64,000 bases of DNA, taken from positions 186,001 to 250,000 of the forward strand of contig JAFLVC010000001.1 of NCBI GenBank assembly GCA_022508505.1. Reading direction: 5' to 3'. The DNA is from Clostridiales bacterium (GTDB lineage: Bacteria; Bacillota; Clostridia; Christensenellales; Pumilibacteraceae). Made by a program: the position numbers and the translations under genes. This document shows, in pieces, positions 1 through 8,812 of the stretch (position 1 is the first letter of the stretch; each line of letters starts with the position of its first letter). The notes beneath the pieces were generated by a model that saw only the letters and a program-made list of their open reading frames with translations, had not been told where the DNA came from and ran no database searches.

Positions 1-1
1 T

Positions 2-1522
2 CAGTACACGACGCCGTCAAACGATTTTCGGTCGCTGACGGAGACATTTATCAAGAGGTTCGGCGAGGAAAAGACAAAGGAGCTTTGGGCGGAGTACCGC
101 GCCAATTGGTGGACTGAAGACGATTTGAAAAAATGCGCCGCTATGGGCATAAACGTCATTCGCCTTCCGTTCACCTACATGAACGTCGATTTTGACGCCC
201 TCAAAGTGGAAGAGGAAGAGGACGAGAACGGCGAAAAAGTAGTTGTCGAATATAAATACGCCGGTCAAAATTACGACTTTTCGGACATCGACGCATTTGT
301 CGAGCGCGCCGCCGAGTACGGCATATACACCATTTTGGATCTTCACGGCGCGTACGGCTCGCATAACGGTCAGGACCACAGCGGTCAGATCATAAAAAAT
401 GCGGCGGACGTCAAATTCTTCTACGACGATAAGCTGCAGCAGCTAACCGCCGATTTGTGGACCGCTCTTTCCGAGCACTACAAGGACAACCCCAACGTAG
501 CCGGTTACGATATTTTGAACGAGCCGGGCGAAAAGGCGGGGCTGACTTCAGAGCGGCACTTTATGGTTTTCGATAAGCTCTACAAGGCCATTCGCGCGAC
601 GGGCGACGAGCACATCGTCATTTTCGAGTCGTGCTGGGACGGAAAGGATCTGCCGCAGCCCGCCGAGTACGGTTGGGAAAATTGCATGTATTCCTTCCAC
701 CACTATACGAGCAATAGCGACACCTCGGATAAGGGATTTCTTGACCACTCTCAAAGCTGGAACGAAAAAGTAGAAGGCATAACAAAGCAAAACTTCGGCG
801 TGCCTATCTATATGGGCGAGTTCACAAACTACACATCGGAAAGTAAGTGGGATTATGTTCTCGACTACCTCAACCGCCTGAATTGGCACTGGACGAGCTG
901 GACGTACAAGGTGTGGGGAACGACGCCCTGGGGCATCATCGACATAAGGGGGGCCGGCGCGCAAAAGGTGGACGCGATGACCGACGAGTACGAAGTCATA
1001 CTCGAAAAGTTCAAGACCCTCAAAACGACGAGCGACGCCGCACGCCATTACACCTTCCCCGGCACCGAAACGACGCTCGAGAGCGTGTTTAAGCGGCACG
1101 CAAAAGCGCCCGCGCAAGAGACCGAGTTCGAAGAGGACAAGTACGTGAGGTTCGTCTCCGACTACGGCTACCTCGGGTGTAAGGGGAAGGTTGTCAGCAC
1201 TACGGCTTTTAACATCGTGGACGATTACAGTTCGAGCAGCTTGCTCAGGGTGACATATCATTCCTCCGGCGACGGCAGCGCGTACGTCATGTTTAACAAC
1301 CAATACATGTGCACGTTTACGAGCTCGGGGACGAGATACCTGACATTGAAGGCTAAGAAGGACACCACCGACAACGACTCGCGCTTCTATCCCGTCGCGT
1401 GCGGCGACGGCTGGGCGTTCGTCTCGCGCGCCGCGTGCAAGTATTTGACGATTGGCGCAAACGGTGTAATCACGGCGACGGCTTCGACAATCGCGGACGC
1501 GACGATATTCTATATCGAATAG
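2..1522 (+). CDS. GH5-family glycanase, 5'-truncated by window edge
   Basis: The frame is open from base 2, so the N-terminus lies outside the window; 506 residues are visible. The N-terminal two thirds match the GH5 (cellulase superfamily) TIM barrel. NEP at about visible residue 174 is the expected acid/base Glu, and MGEF at about residue 273 supplies the nucleophile Glu; VIRLPF and the LDLHG strand fit the same fold. The last ~125 residues form a separate beta-rich domain, resembling fascin/beta-trefoil carbohydrate-binding modules. It probably cleaves a beta-glucan or beta-mannan outside the cell. Export cannot be judged because the signal region is missing. The exact substrate is not readable from sequence. 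Confidence 0.85.
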   Translation, partial: QYTTPSNDFRSLTETFIKRFGEEKTKELWAEYRANWWTEDDLKKCAAMGINVIRLPFTYMNVDFDALKVEEEEDENGEKVVVEYKYAGQNYDFSDIDAFVERAAEYGIYTILDLHGAYGSHNGQDHSGQIIKNAADVKFFYDDKLQQLTADLWTALSEHYKDNPNVAGYDILNEPGEKAGLTSERHFMVFDKLYKAIRATGDEHIVIFESCWDGKDLPQPAEYGWENCMYSFHHYTSNSDTSDKGFLDHSQSWNEKVEGITKQNFGVPIYMGEFTNYTSESKWDYVLDYLNRLNWHWTSWTYKVWGTTPWGIIDIRGAGAQKVDAMTDEYEVILEKFKTLKTTSDAARHYTFPGTETTLESVFKRHAKAPAQETEFEEDKYVRFVSDYGYLGCKGKVVSTTAFNIVDDYSSSSLLRVTYHSSGDGSAYVMFNNQYMCTFTSSGTRYLTLKAKKDTTDNDSRFYPVACGDGWAFVSRAACKYLTIGANGVITATASTIADATIFYIE

Positions 1523-1563
1523 GGAAGCGGACGCTGTCCGATTAAAAAAACGGAGAGATAAAA

Positions 1564-1866
1564 ATGAAATTTATCATTACACGCGACATGACCGAGGTCG
1601 ATTACAAGAGCTTCGACTTTTGGCAGCAGGTTGACGAAATAGAGGTCGAAGAGCCGAGCGGGTGGTATATTCGCTACGTCGAGGGCGGGATTGTCCACAC
1701 GTTCGACTACGACCAATCGAGCGGGAGGCGCGAATATATCGACGAGTACCGCGAGGACGTTTTCAAAGTACCGCTCGGCTTTACCGCCGACGCCAAGGTC
1801 AATGCCGAGATCATGCGAAAAGTAAGCTACGACGGCAAAAAGGCTAAGCTCATTCGCGAGCCGTAA
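1564..1866 (+). CDS. hypothetical protein, 100 aa
   Basis: I do not recognise this gene. It follows the GH5 gene by 41 bp on the same strand and ends just before a strong terminator, so it is probably co-transcribed. GGAGA about 6 bases before the ATG supports the start. The product is small, acidic, rich in Tyr, Asp and Glu, and has no signal peptide or membrane segment. Residues 36-58 (PSGWYIRYVEGGIVHTFDYD region) look like paired beta strands. No function is inferred. Confidence 0.6.
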   Translation: MKFIITRDMTEVDYKSFDFWQQVDEIEVEEPSGWYIRYVEGGIVHTFDYDQSSGRREYIDEYREDVFKVPLGFTADAKVNAEIMRKVSYDGKKAKLIREP

Positions 1867-1890
1867 ATTTCGATTCGGCTTTAATACTTC

Positions 1891-1927
1891 AAAAAAAACC
1901 TCTCGGTTGATTTCCGAGAGGTTTTTG
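1891..1927. terminator. bidirectional rho-independent terminator
   Basis: An A-run, stem CCTCTCGG / CCGAGAGG with a 7-nt loop, then a T-run. The flanking A and T tracts let it work for both converging units (the 100-aa gene on plus, the 888-codon lipoprotein on minus). Confidence 0.85.
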
Positions 1928-1953
1928 CTTTGCGGTAATTATTTAAAGCGTGA

Positions 1954-4608
1954 TTATTCGTCTGTCGTTATCGTCAGCGTAAAGCTTATCGCGCTGCCGT
2001 CTATCGATTCGCAAAATACCGATATGCTTTCCCACGCTTCGATAGAGATAGGTGTGCTCACTCCGGTTGCGCCGTCGTAAAGCACCTTGCGCGTGCCGCC
2101 CACCATCGTGTAGATGACGACGTTGTCGCTGTCCGCGGTGAAGGTGTGGGGAAGTCCGAACATTGCCATAAATTTGTACTCGACGCCTGCGGCGTTCGCC
2201 TTTGCGGCGTTTTCGCCGTTCCACAGGTTGTCGGGCGCGTCGGGCATTTCCTCAATCGTGAGCTCGCCGTAAGGGTCGCCGTTGAAAGCGTCGAGGTAGA
2301 ACACAACCGTTTCGCCTTCTTCGAGGCGTATGTCGTACAGCGATTCGTAGTCGATTCCGCCATCCACGTCGATCTTTTGGGCAACCGCTGCGAACGGGCC
2401 GTCGCTCTCAAACGAATACTTGCCGGCGGCGGGCGCCTTAAAGGTGTACGCGTACTTGTGCGGGGCGCTGTCAGCCTTCAAGAGGTAGGTGCCTGTCGCG
2501 GTGAGCTCGACAGCGGGATCTGCGGTCTGAAGCTCGACGCCGAACCGTACGACTGCCGCGGCCGCACCCTCGTTCTTTATGGAGAATGTGCCGTTCTTGG
2601 CGACGACTGCCGTGTCCGTCTCCTCGCCGTCACCGTCCAAAAGCTTTGCGGCGCCCGAGAGTATCTTGACGAGCGCATTGTACTTGTCAAGCACGGTCGG
2701 CTTGTATTCGATTACGACGGTTGTTTCCGCCGCGATTTCCAAGGAATAGGTTCCGGTCTTGACCTTGTAGTCGACGCCCTCTGAATCCGACGCGTCGGGC
2801 GCGGCGTACAGATTGACGTAGCGGCCGACCGCGTAGTATTTGGGTGCGTCAAGCAGTCTTGAGCGGTAGTAGTCGAGGAATGTTTTGAGCTCGTCGTTGA
2901 GCGGGTGCAGACCGTCGGCGTTGAGGTGCAGATAGTCGCCGTTGCCTTCCTCGCCGGCCTTCTGCACATAGGTCTCGACGAATGAAGCGTAGTTGTAGTT
3001 GTAGGTCTCCTCGTCGGTGAAGGTGAAGCCTGAGCCGAACGAGCCGGCTATAGCGGCCTCAAAGCCGCCCGATATGCCGACGGCGGGATACTTTTTGCCG
3101 AGCGTGGCGTAGACGAGCGTGCCGTCGCCGAGGTGATAGTAGCCGTCGTCGCCCTTGGTGATTGCGTCGCCGTCATTAAGGAAGGCAAACTTGCTCTCCT
3201 CGGGGATTGCGGGAAGGTCGGCGGCGTCCTTGATTTCTTGGGGCACGACTTTCTTTTCCGCGGGACCTGTGGGCTCTTCGTAGTCGCCCGTGCGCGTGAG
3301 CGTGACGGTGAGCGAGCCTGCGGCGGTTACACCCTCGGCGCCGATTTTGAACACATGGCGGTTTTCGGTGCCGACCATCGACTCGCCGATAGCGAACGAG
3401 AGCGTGAAGTTGTCGCCCGTTTTGGCGTAAGAGTTGGGCTCGGTGTCGCGCCAATCGGTGTCGGTGTTGACGAAGCCGCCGTTGTACGTGTACATATTGG
3501 CATACGCGTCGAGGCTGCCCGAAGAGGTCAAGGAATACATGCCCGACCTTGCAGGAACGACGTCGTACCAAAGCGCCGATCTGTCAGCCGAAAGCTCTAC
3601 CGTGTTGGCGCCCTCTTTGAGCGTTATGCGCGCATACTGATAGGTGCCGGCTTCGTACAAAAGAAGCGAAAGCGGCGTTGCCGCAGCGCCCGCTTCGGGC
3701 GGATACAGAACCGTCGCCGCGCCCGTTTCGAGCATATAGCCTGCGGGCGGATTGGGAACTCTGACGGCGAGCAGCTCATTGAGTGCGTCGAACGTCACGG
3801 AGCCGTCCGCGCCCGTCGTAACGGTTTTAACCTTGTCGCCGATTTTGCCGTTTTCTTCGCTGTAACGGTGAATGTCGAGCGCCAGATCGGCAACCGGATC
3901 GCCGGCTTCGCCGACGTCGACGGCGTAGTTGATTTGTACCGTCTGCTTTATGTACGCTTTGAACGCGGCGGTCTTGCCGTTGCGCTCCGCAACCGAAATG
4001 GTGTACTGCGTGTCGTCGAAGTAGTAGCCCTCAGGCCAGTTGGAATCCTCCGATAGCATTTCGGGAACGTGGATTTCATAAGTGGTAGGCGCGAGGTCCC
4101 ACGACGCCCAGCCGTCGTCGCCCGTGATTGACGTAAAGCAGTTGGTGTCGCTGCAAAGCTGAACGTTGAGCTTGGGAACGGGCGTGCTGTCGGGCAGGGT
4201 GAAGAGCACCTTGTACTCGACGGTGTCGGGGAGCTCTTCTTCCTTCTTGAGCTCAATCGTCGTAGACAGATAATTGGGCGTGAGCGTCATGATTCCGGTG
4301 GGAACGAGCTCGCCGAACGCGCCCGACACCTCGACGGTGTACGTCGCCTTTTTGAGCTTGAACGACGCCTTGCCGGTGAGGTTGGTCTCGTCGATGTCGG
4401 TCAAATACTTGGAAGCGGCGTCGTTGCCGTTTGCGTCGATAAGCTTGACCTTTGTCGTTTCGAGCATCATGGCAGAGCCGCCCTTGACGGTAACTGTGTA
4501 GGTGGCCTGCGCGCCGGACGACGGGGTGTCGTTACCGCAAGCAATCACGCCGAACGCCAAGCATATAACGCACATTACGGCAATCAGCGCTCTTTGGAAC
4601 TTTTTCAT
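1954..4608 (-). CDS. large secreted lipoprotein with Cna-B-like and repeated domains
   Basis: Predicted exported lipoprotein of 884 residues. A basic N-terminus and hydrophobic helix end in a lipobox with the Cys of FGVIAC at about residue 24. The ATG at 4608 is preferred over an upstream in-frame TTG because GGAGG lies just before it. Residues ~145-190 and ~225-295 resemble Cna-B/transthyretin-like folds (GDDGWASWDLAPTTYEIHV). A region near 345-440 (WYDVVPARSGMYSLTSSG) resembles a PPC-type beta domain. Residues ~480-605 hold a DGYYHLGDG... module that recurs in the lipoprotein at 5587-8559. No catalytic motif is visible; a surface binding or structural role is inference. Confidence 0.75.
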   Translation of the reverse strand: MKKFQRALIAVMCVICLAFGVIACGNDTPSSGAQATYTVTVKGGSAMMLETTKVKLIDANGNDAASKYLTDIDETNLTGKASFKLKKATYTVEVSGAFGELVPTGIMTLTPNYLSTTIELKKEEELPDTVEYKVLFTLPDSTPVPKLNVQLCSDTNCFTSITGDDGWASWDLAPTTYEIHVPEMLSEDSNWPEGYYFDDTQYTISVAERNGKTAAFKAYIKQTVQINYAVDVGEAGDPVADLALDIHRYSEENGKIGDKVKTVTTGADGSVTFDALNELLAVRVPNPPAGYMLETGAATVLYPPEAGAAATPLSLLLYEAGTYQYARITLKEGANTVELSADRSALWYDVVPARSGMYSLTSSGSLDAYANMYTYNGGFVNTDTDWRDTEPNSYAKTGDNFTLSFAIGESMVGTENRHVFKIGAEGVTAAGSLTVTLTRTGDYEEPTGPAEKKVVPQEIKDAADLPAIPEESKFAFLNDGDAITKGDDGYYHLGDGTLVYATLGKKYPAVGISGGFEAAIAGSFGSGFTFTDEETYNYNYASFVETYVQKAGEEGNGDYLHLNADGLHPLNDELKTFLDYYRSRLLDAPKYYAVGRYVNLYAAPDASDSEGVDYKVKTGTYSLEIAAETTVVIEYKPTVLDKYNALVKILSGAAKLLDGDGEETDTAVVAKNGTFSIKNEGAAAAVVRFGVELQTADPAVELTATGTYLLKADSAPHKYAYTFKAPAAGKYSFESDGPFAAVAQKIDVDGGIDYESLYDIRLEEGETVVFYLDAFNGDPYGELTIEEMPDAPDNLWNGENAAKANAAGVEYKFMAMFGLPHTFTADSDNVVIYTMVGGTRKVLYDGATGVSTPISIEAWESISVFCESIDGSAISFTLTITTDE

Positions 4609-4632
4609 GATTTCCTCCAAAAATTAGAACAA

Positions 4633-4663
4633 AAAATCCGTACACGTCATCGTGCAGGATTTT
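4633..4663 (-). promoter_or_regulatory. leader hairpin with U-run (possible attenuator)
   Basis: In minus-strand sense, AAAATCC...GGATTTT encloses a GCACG/CGTGT inner stem and is followed by TTTTTTG, at the very start of the transcript predicted from the promoter at 4673-4701. It has the form of an intrinsic terminator placed before the lipoprotein gene. Regulation is inference. Confidence 0.4.
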
Positions 4664-4672
4664 CTTGTGCAT

Positions 4673-4701
4673 ATTCTATCACTTATATAGGATTTTGTCA
4701 A
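4673..4701 (-). promoter_or_regulatory. promoter of the 884-aa lipoprotein
   Basis: On the minus strand, TTGACA (4696-4701), 17-bp spacer, TAGAAT (4673-4678). Confidence 0.8.
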
Positions 4702-4745
4702 CAAAAAACGTTGTCGTGCCAAGGGCGGCGTGCAAAAATATACTT

Positions 4746-5189
4746 TTAATCGCCTTCTCGCACGATTTCTATTATTGGTTTATTTAGGCGCTTTGCGTAG
4801 TTGCGCGCAGTGTACGCTCCGCCGTAAGAAGAAATTACGCCTGAAACGATGTAGTCTACAAGTGCGACTAAACACCTATTGGTTTGGCTGATAGCGTATC
4901 TCGGCGGCACTCGTTTTTCAAGCAAATACACTGATTCGTCAAAGTGTTTCGACATGCCGAATGTCTCGTTAGGGTGATAGGAAAGCACACGAACTTGTTT
5001 TATTTGCGGATAGTGTTCCTTCAGCTCATATACGACGTCCGCACACAGTCGGTCGAAATCGCCGCGGCAACCGTTGTAAAACTGAGTTACGTCGTGGTTT
5101 TCGATTAAGTCGATAAGAACGCTCCGTATTCGCGCCTTGTACGGCATGTAGTTGCAAGTGCGGTGTCCGAAAAATGCACAGGTAGCCAT
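4746..5189 (-). CDS. SLOG-domain (DUF1273-like) protein
   Basis: 147 residues. The motifs FFGHR (about 6-10), YNGCRGDFDRLCADVV (38-53) and SSYGGAYTARNYAKRLNKPI (118-137) fit the SLOG/DUF1273 Rossmann-like family, which binds nucleotide-type ligands and often acts as a sensor or LOG-like hydrolase. It is cytoplasmic. It is divergent from the XRE regulator at 5295. No Shine-Dalgarno is seen, and a -10 hexamer lies only 6 nt before the ATG, so the mRNA is probably leaderless. Ligand and role are unknown; SLOG proteins elsewhere take part in nucleotide signalling or defence, but nothing here proves either. Confidence 0.7.
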   Translation of the reverse strand: MATCAFFGHRTCNYMPYKARIRSVLIDLIENHDVTQFYNGCRGDFDRLCADVVYELKEHYPQIKQVRVLSYHPNETFGMSKHFDESVYLLEKRVPPRYAISQTNRCLVALVDYIVSGVISSYGGAYTARNYAKRLNKPIIEIVREGD

Positions 5190-5195
5190 GCATAT

Positions 5196-5224
5196 ATCAT
5201 ATCACTTTACTACGGAAAAGCCAA
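5196..5224 (-). promoter_or_regulatory. promoter, probably leaderless start
   Basis: Minus strand: TTGGCT (5219-5224), 17-bp spacer, TATGAT (5196-5201) with an upstream TG (extended -10), then 6 nt and the ATG at 5189. Transcription would begin at or next to the start codon. Confidence 0.6.
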
Positions 5225-5294
5225 GTACTTCGGACTACCGTAGTATAAAAATTTAATGCGGATTTATAATATTTTCGGTTAACGGAGAAATATT

Positions 5295-5531
5295 ATGAAT
5301 TTATCTGAAGCGATTGCGGCGAGAATAGAACAATTATTGCTGGAGCGTGGCGTTACGCAATACAGGCTTTCGCGACTGAGCGGCGTTCCGCAGGCGACCA
5401 TAAGCGACATAAGGTTAAAGAAAAACAGGTCGGTAAATCTGTTAGTGATATACGAGCTTGCAGACGGGCTCGAAATGGGGCTTGATGAGTTTTTTGACAG
5501 TCCGCTGTTTAAGCGTGAAAATATAGTATAA
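5295..5531 (+). CDS. XRE/Cro-CI family transcriptional regulator, 78 aa
   Basis: A minimal single helix-turn-helix protein: ERGVTQYRLSRLSGVPQATISDI (about residues 17-39) is a classic HTH_3 motif, followed by NLLVIYELADGLEMGLDEFF typical of the domain end. There is no ligand or multimerisation domain beyond it. The start is supported by GGAG about 8 nt upstream. It is divergent from the SLOG gene, sharing a 105-bp intergenic region, so regulating that gene or itself is a reasonable guess. A strong terminator follows. Confidence 0.85.
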   Translation: MNLSEAIAARIEQLLLERGVTQYRLSRLSGVPQATISDIRLKKNRSVNLLVIYELADGLEMGLDEFFDSPLFKRENIV

Positions 5532-5532
5532 C

Positions 5533-5567
5533 AAAACGCCGCACCGTGATTTCGGTGCGGCGTTTTT
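5533..5567. terminator. bidirectional terminator
   Basis: A 14-bp stem including ACGCCGCACCG / CGGTGCGGCGT with a 6-nt loop, flanked by A and T runs. It lies between the convergent XRE gene and the TlpA-lipoprotein gene. Confidence 0.9.
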
Positions 5568-5586
5568 AGTCGGTATCTGTTTTGCC

Positions 5587-8559
5587 TTACGCCAAGACTT
5601 GGAAGTAGTTGGCCATCATCAGCCAGGTGTTTTCGAGCTGAGGCGACAGCGAGTAGTCGCCGAACAGTATGAACATCTGCACGATGTCGACAAGCTCTTT
5701 TGTCGCGGGCACGTAGTCGCCGTATGCGCCGCCGACTTTGCCGCCGACCTCGTTTTCGTCCTTTACTTCATATTTACCTGCTCTTGCGTCTTCGACGTAT
5801 TTCCGCACCGTCGCGGTATAGTCGCCGAATTCGATGCCGTATTGGCGAATGAGTTTCAGGTAGTCCTCGTAGCTGCTGATGTCCTCGTCGGTGTTGAGGT
5901 AGTACATGGGAACGTCCTGCGAGTAGTCGAGGGTGCCGTCGTCGTATATGCTCGTGTAGTTGAAGGTGAGTATGTTGCCCTGCGGATCGCGCATGACGCC
6001 TGTCGGCAGAATGAATGCCGTATCCTTCTTTTCATATGCCGACTTGTTGGTGTTGCCGCAGAAGCAGAACACGAGCTCGGCTTCCTCGAATTCCTTGACC
6101 GACGTCGGATACTTGGAGCCGCATACCTTGCAGTAGTAGTACGGAATGTTTATCATCGTTTCAATGGAGTGCTCGGGGAAGAGCATGCTCGATTGCAAGA
6201 CGTTGAGGTACAGCAACGGACCGGGCGTGCCGTCCTCGTTCTTGACGTGGTAGCAACCGTCGTCGCCCAGCACGTACTCGACCGCGCCCGCGACCTTGAC
6301 GGCGCCCGTCATTTGGCCGTTTTCGTCGATTTCGGCTTCGTACGCGCCGTCGGCTGCGGGAGTCCACAGCGTGCCCGTCGCGCCGAGGTCTTCGATGATG
6401 AACTCAAACGAGCCGAGCGTGTCTATATTGTTGAAGTCGACGAGAACAAAGAAGGGTTCGCCCGCCTTAAACAGCCGAGTTATCGAGAAGTTGTACGGGT
6501 TTTCGTTCGTCGGGTTGTCGTCGTTGTTGTTTTCGGCAAATCTCACGCCCTTGTCGTTGGCGAGCCAGACATAGGTGTCGACGTCGCCTATCGAGTAAAT
6601 CCTGTATATCGTCGTCTTTTCGGGAACGACCTTGTACCAAATGCCGCGCGGAATGATGGGGTGGGTTTTGACTACGGAGTTTTTGACAGGCGTCGCGCCC
6701 CTTTCGGTTATCTTGCCGTCGAACGCGTTGTACGTCGCAAGTCCGGCTGCGGGATCGCCGAGGATTTCGCCGGGAGCTCCGCCGTAAACCTCGTAGTAGT
6801 AGCAGAGGTCGAGCCATTCGTCTTTGTTGCCCTTCTTGTTGCCGAAAGTTTGGACAAGCGCTATCAGGCAGTCCTTTAACTCGGACGTCACCGCGAGCTT
6901 GCCGTCTTTTTCGGAGTTGAAAGCGACGGTCACAAAGTCCAAAAGCGCGTCGGTGTAATTCTCTTCTTTGCCGTCGCCGTCGAGGTCGGCGGTTACTTGC
7001 GCGCCGTTCTCCACCCAGTTGTACGCGGAGTGGTCAGCCCACTTGCTGTAATTGAGAAGGTCGGCGACGAGGAGCGGGCCGTCGGCAGAGCCGACATGGT
7101 AATAGCCGTCGGTCGCGTTGTAGACGACTGTCGCGTAGTCGCTGTAATCGCCCTGTGCATCGATGCCCGTCGCGGCGCGGTAGAGGATTTCGGTGCGCTC
7201 GCCGACTTCGTCAGCAAAGCGCATATTCTTGACGTAAACGGTGTCGTCACCTGCGAACTTGCTATCGTCCTTGAGGTAGGCGAGGGCGAGCGTGTATTTT
7301 CCGTCCTTTTTGGGAACGTAGGCATAGCACGTCTTGTAGTCGTTCATGACGCCGCTGTAAAGCTGCATAATCTCGCCGTCGATGTAGACTGCAAAAAGGT
7401 CCGCACCCTCTTCGGTCGAGGTCTTGTAGTCGAACGCGATAATTTGTCCCGCTTCCGCCTCGAACTCGGCGTACAAAAGCGCGTACGACGATATCTTGCC
7501 GACGTTGGAGGCCATGATGCCCTTGCCGTCCTCGGTGATTATCCACGGCCAATTGTATTCGTTGGCATCGTGGAAATAGGTCGCTTCAAAGCCCTCGGCG
7601 TTGAGCGCCGCCGCTATTTTAGAGCCCGACGGGTAGGGAATGTTCGGCTTTTCGGCAGTGTACTTGCCGGGGAACTGAACATTCTGTTCGTACTCGCCGT
7701 CCGGCTTTGTGTACCTTTCGAACTCGGCTCTGAACGCTTCCTCCGAGCCCGAGCCGGCGACGATAAAGCAGATGACGCCCTCGCGGTCGATCATGACCGA
7801 CGTGGGGAATGCGTTTACGCTGAAACTCGTCAGCAGCGCGGACGTGCAGGGCTGTTCTTTTCCGACGACGCGGAATGTGAGCTCATCCCAGCCGTAAAAG
7901 CCGCTCGAGTTGGTGCGGAAGGCTTCCGCGATCGCGCTCGTTTCGTCACGCGAGAATGCGATTATTTCGAGGTTGTCCTTGTACTCCTCGTACACCGTTT
8001 CCATGCCGGGGAACTCCGAAACGCACGGATCGCAGTTGGCGAACCAGAAGTTGAGCATGACGGCGCGCTTTGTTTGGAACACTTCGCTTAGCTTGCTTGT
8101 CTTGCCCTGCGTGTCGGTGAACGAAAAGTCGTACATGACGTCGCCTATGCTGTAAAGCTTGTTGGCGGGCGCTTCCTTGTCGGTAATCAGCGAGCCTTTA
8201 AGCTTGAACGTCACGTTGGGATTCTTGGAATCAATCGTGCCCGAGCGCGGCGAAAAGCCTTCGGGAACGTCGAATTTGAGGTTGTATGTGCCCTTGGGTG
8301 CCGTGAACGACCACTCGCCGGCGGAGTTGGTGCGCTCGAACAGAGGCTCGGAAAGATTGGCGCCGCTCGCGATGATCAGCGTGTCGGCAAAAGCGTCGCC
8401 GCCGCTGTACTCGAGCTTGACGGTGTACTTTACGTCGCCGTTGCCGCCGTTCGGCTTTTTCTCGGGATCGCCGTCGCCGCAGGCTGCGGGCAGTATCGCC
8501 GTAAGCGCTATAACAAGCGCCATGACGAGAATTGTAAAGGTTTTGCGTATGCGTTTCAT
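5587..8559 (-). CDS. TlpA-type thioredoxin-domain lipoprotein, 990 aa
   Basis: Signal peptide with lipobox ending LPAAC (Cys27), so anchored outside the membrane. Order: Cna-B-like beta domain (~43-120); redoxin/TlpA domain (~137-285) with catalytic CDPC at 176-179 in WFANCDPC and the cis-Pro FPTS at ~251; carbohydrate-binding-like beta domain (~320-450); a DGYYHVGSADG module (~480-595); a PPC-like beta domain (~638-730) opening IWYKVVPE; a second DGCYHV module (~765-970) containing two Cys knuckles, CKVC (~810-813) and CFC (~832-834), resembling a rubredoxin or zinc ribbon. TlpA domains normally reduce disulfides outside the cell; fusion to so many beta modules is unusual. Start: ATG preceded by GGAG. 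Confidence 0.85.
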   Translation of the reverse strand: MKRIRKTFTILVMALVIALTAILPAACGDGDPEKKPNGGNGDVKYTVKLEYSGGDAFADTLIIASGANLSEPLFERTNSAGEWSFTAPKGTYNLKFDVPEGFSPRSGTIDSKNPNVTFKLKGSLITDKEAPANKLYSIGDVMYDFSFTDTQGKTSKLSEVFQTKRAVMLNFWFANCDPCVSEFPGMETVYEEYKDNLEIIAFSRDETSAIAEAFRTNSSGFYGWDELTFRVVGKEQPCTSALLTSFSVNAFPTSVMIDREGVICFIVAGSGSEEAFRAEFERYTKPDGEYEQNVQFPGKYTAEKPNIPYPSGSKIAAALNAEGFEATYFHDANEYNWPWIITEDGKGIMASNVGKISSYALLYAEFEAEAGQIIAFDYKTSTEEGADLFAVYIDGEIMQLYSGVMNDYKTCYAYVPKKDGKYTLALAYLKDDSKFAGDDTVYVKNMRFADEVGERTEILYRAATGIDAQGDYSDYATVVYNATDGYYHVGSADGPLLVADLLNYSKWADHSAYNWVENGAQVTADLDGDGKEENYTDALLDFVTVAFNSEKDGKLAVTSELKDCLIALVQTFGNKKGNKDEWLDLCYYYEVYGGAPGEILGDPAAGLATYNAFDGKITERGATPVKNSVVKTHPIIPRGIWYKVVPEKTTIYRIYSIGDVDTYVWLANDKGVRFAENNNDDNPTNENPYNFSITRLFKAGEPFFVLVDFNNIDTLGSFEFIIEDLGATGTLWTPAADGAYEAEIDENGQMTGAVKVAGAVEYVLGDDGCYHVKNEDGTPGPLLYLNVLQSSMLFPEHSIETMINIPYYYCKVCGSKYPTSVKEFEEAELVFCFCGNTNKSAYEKKDTAFILPTGVMRDPQGNILTFNYTSIYDDGTLDYSQDVPMYYLNTDEDISSYEDYLKLIRQYGIEFGDYTATVRKYVEDARAGKYEVKDENEVGGKVGGAYGDYVPATKELVDIVQMFILFGDYSLSPQLENTWLMMANYFQVLA

Positions 8560-8695
8560 AGCCGTCTCCTATAGTGGCGCGCTTGGGTGTCGCGGCGCGT
8601 CTACGCGTACTTCCGTTTGCAAACGCCGTAAAAAAGCACGAAAAAAGAAACCCATCGGCTCCGTCGGCGAAAAGCATTTGCAAATAGATTGTTCT

Positions 8696-8724
8696 ATTAT
8701 ACAGCAATTGCGCGAAAATTGCAA
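8696..8724 (-). promoter_or_regulatory. promoter of the TlpA lipoprotein
   Basis: Minus strand TTGCAA (8719-8724), 17-bp spacer, TATAAT (8696-8701). It gives a leader of about 130 nt (8560-8690), in which I see no clear riboswitch. Confidence 0.6.
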
Positions 8725-8812
8725 CTGTTTTCGGTAAACATATAAATTATATGTGTGTTCGAAAGCCTTGAATGTGCGGAAATCTCCCTTTTCCGAAAAG
8801 TGTTAAAAAAGA

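Noticed and set aside
3133-4056. 307-codon plus-strand open frame inside the minus-strand lipoprotein gene
   Set aside because: Arg/Val-rich composition with no motif; it is the antisense shadow of the lipoprotein coding frame.
5599-8091. Long plus-strand open frames opposite the TlpA lipoprotein
   Set aside because: They mirror the codon structure of the real gene, which has signal peptide, CDPC motif, promoter and ribosome site; the shadows have none.
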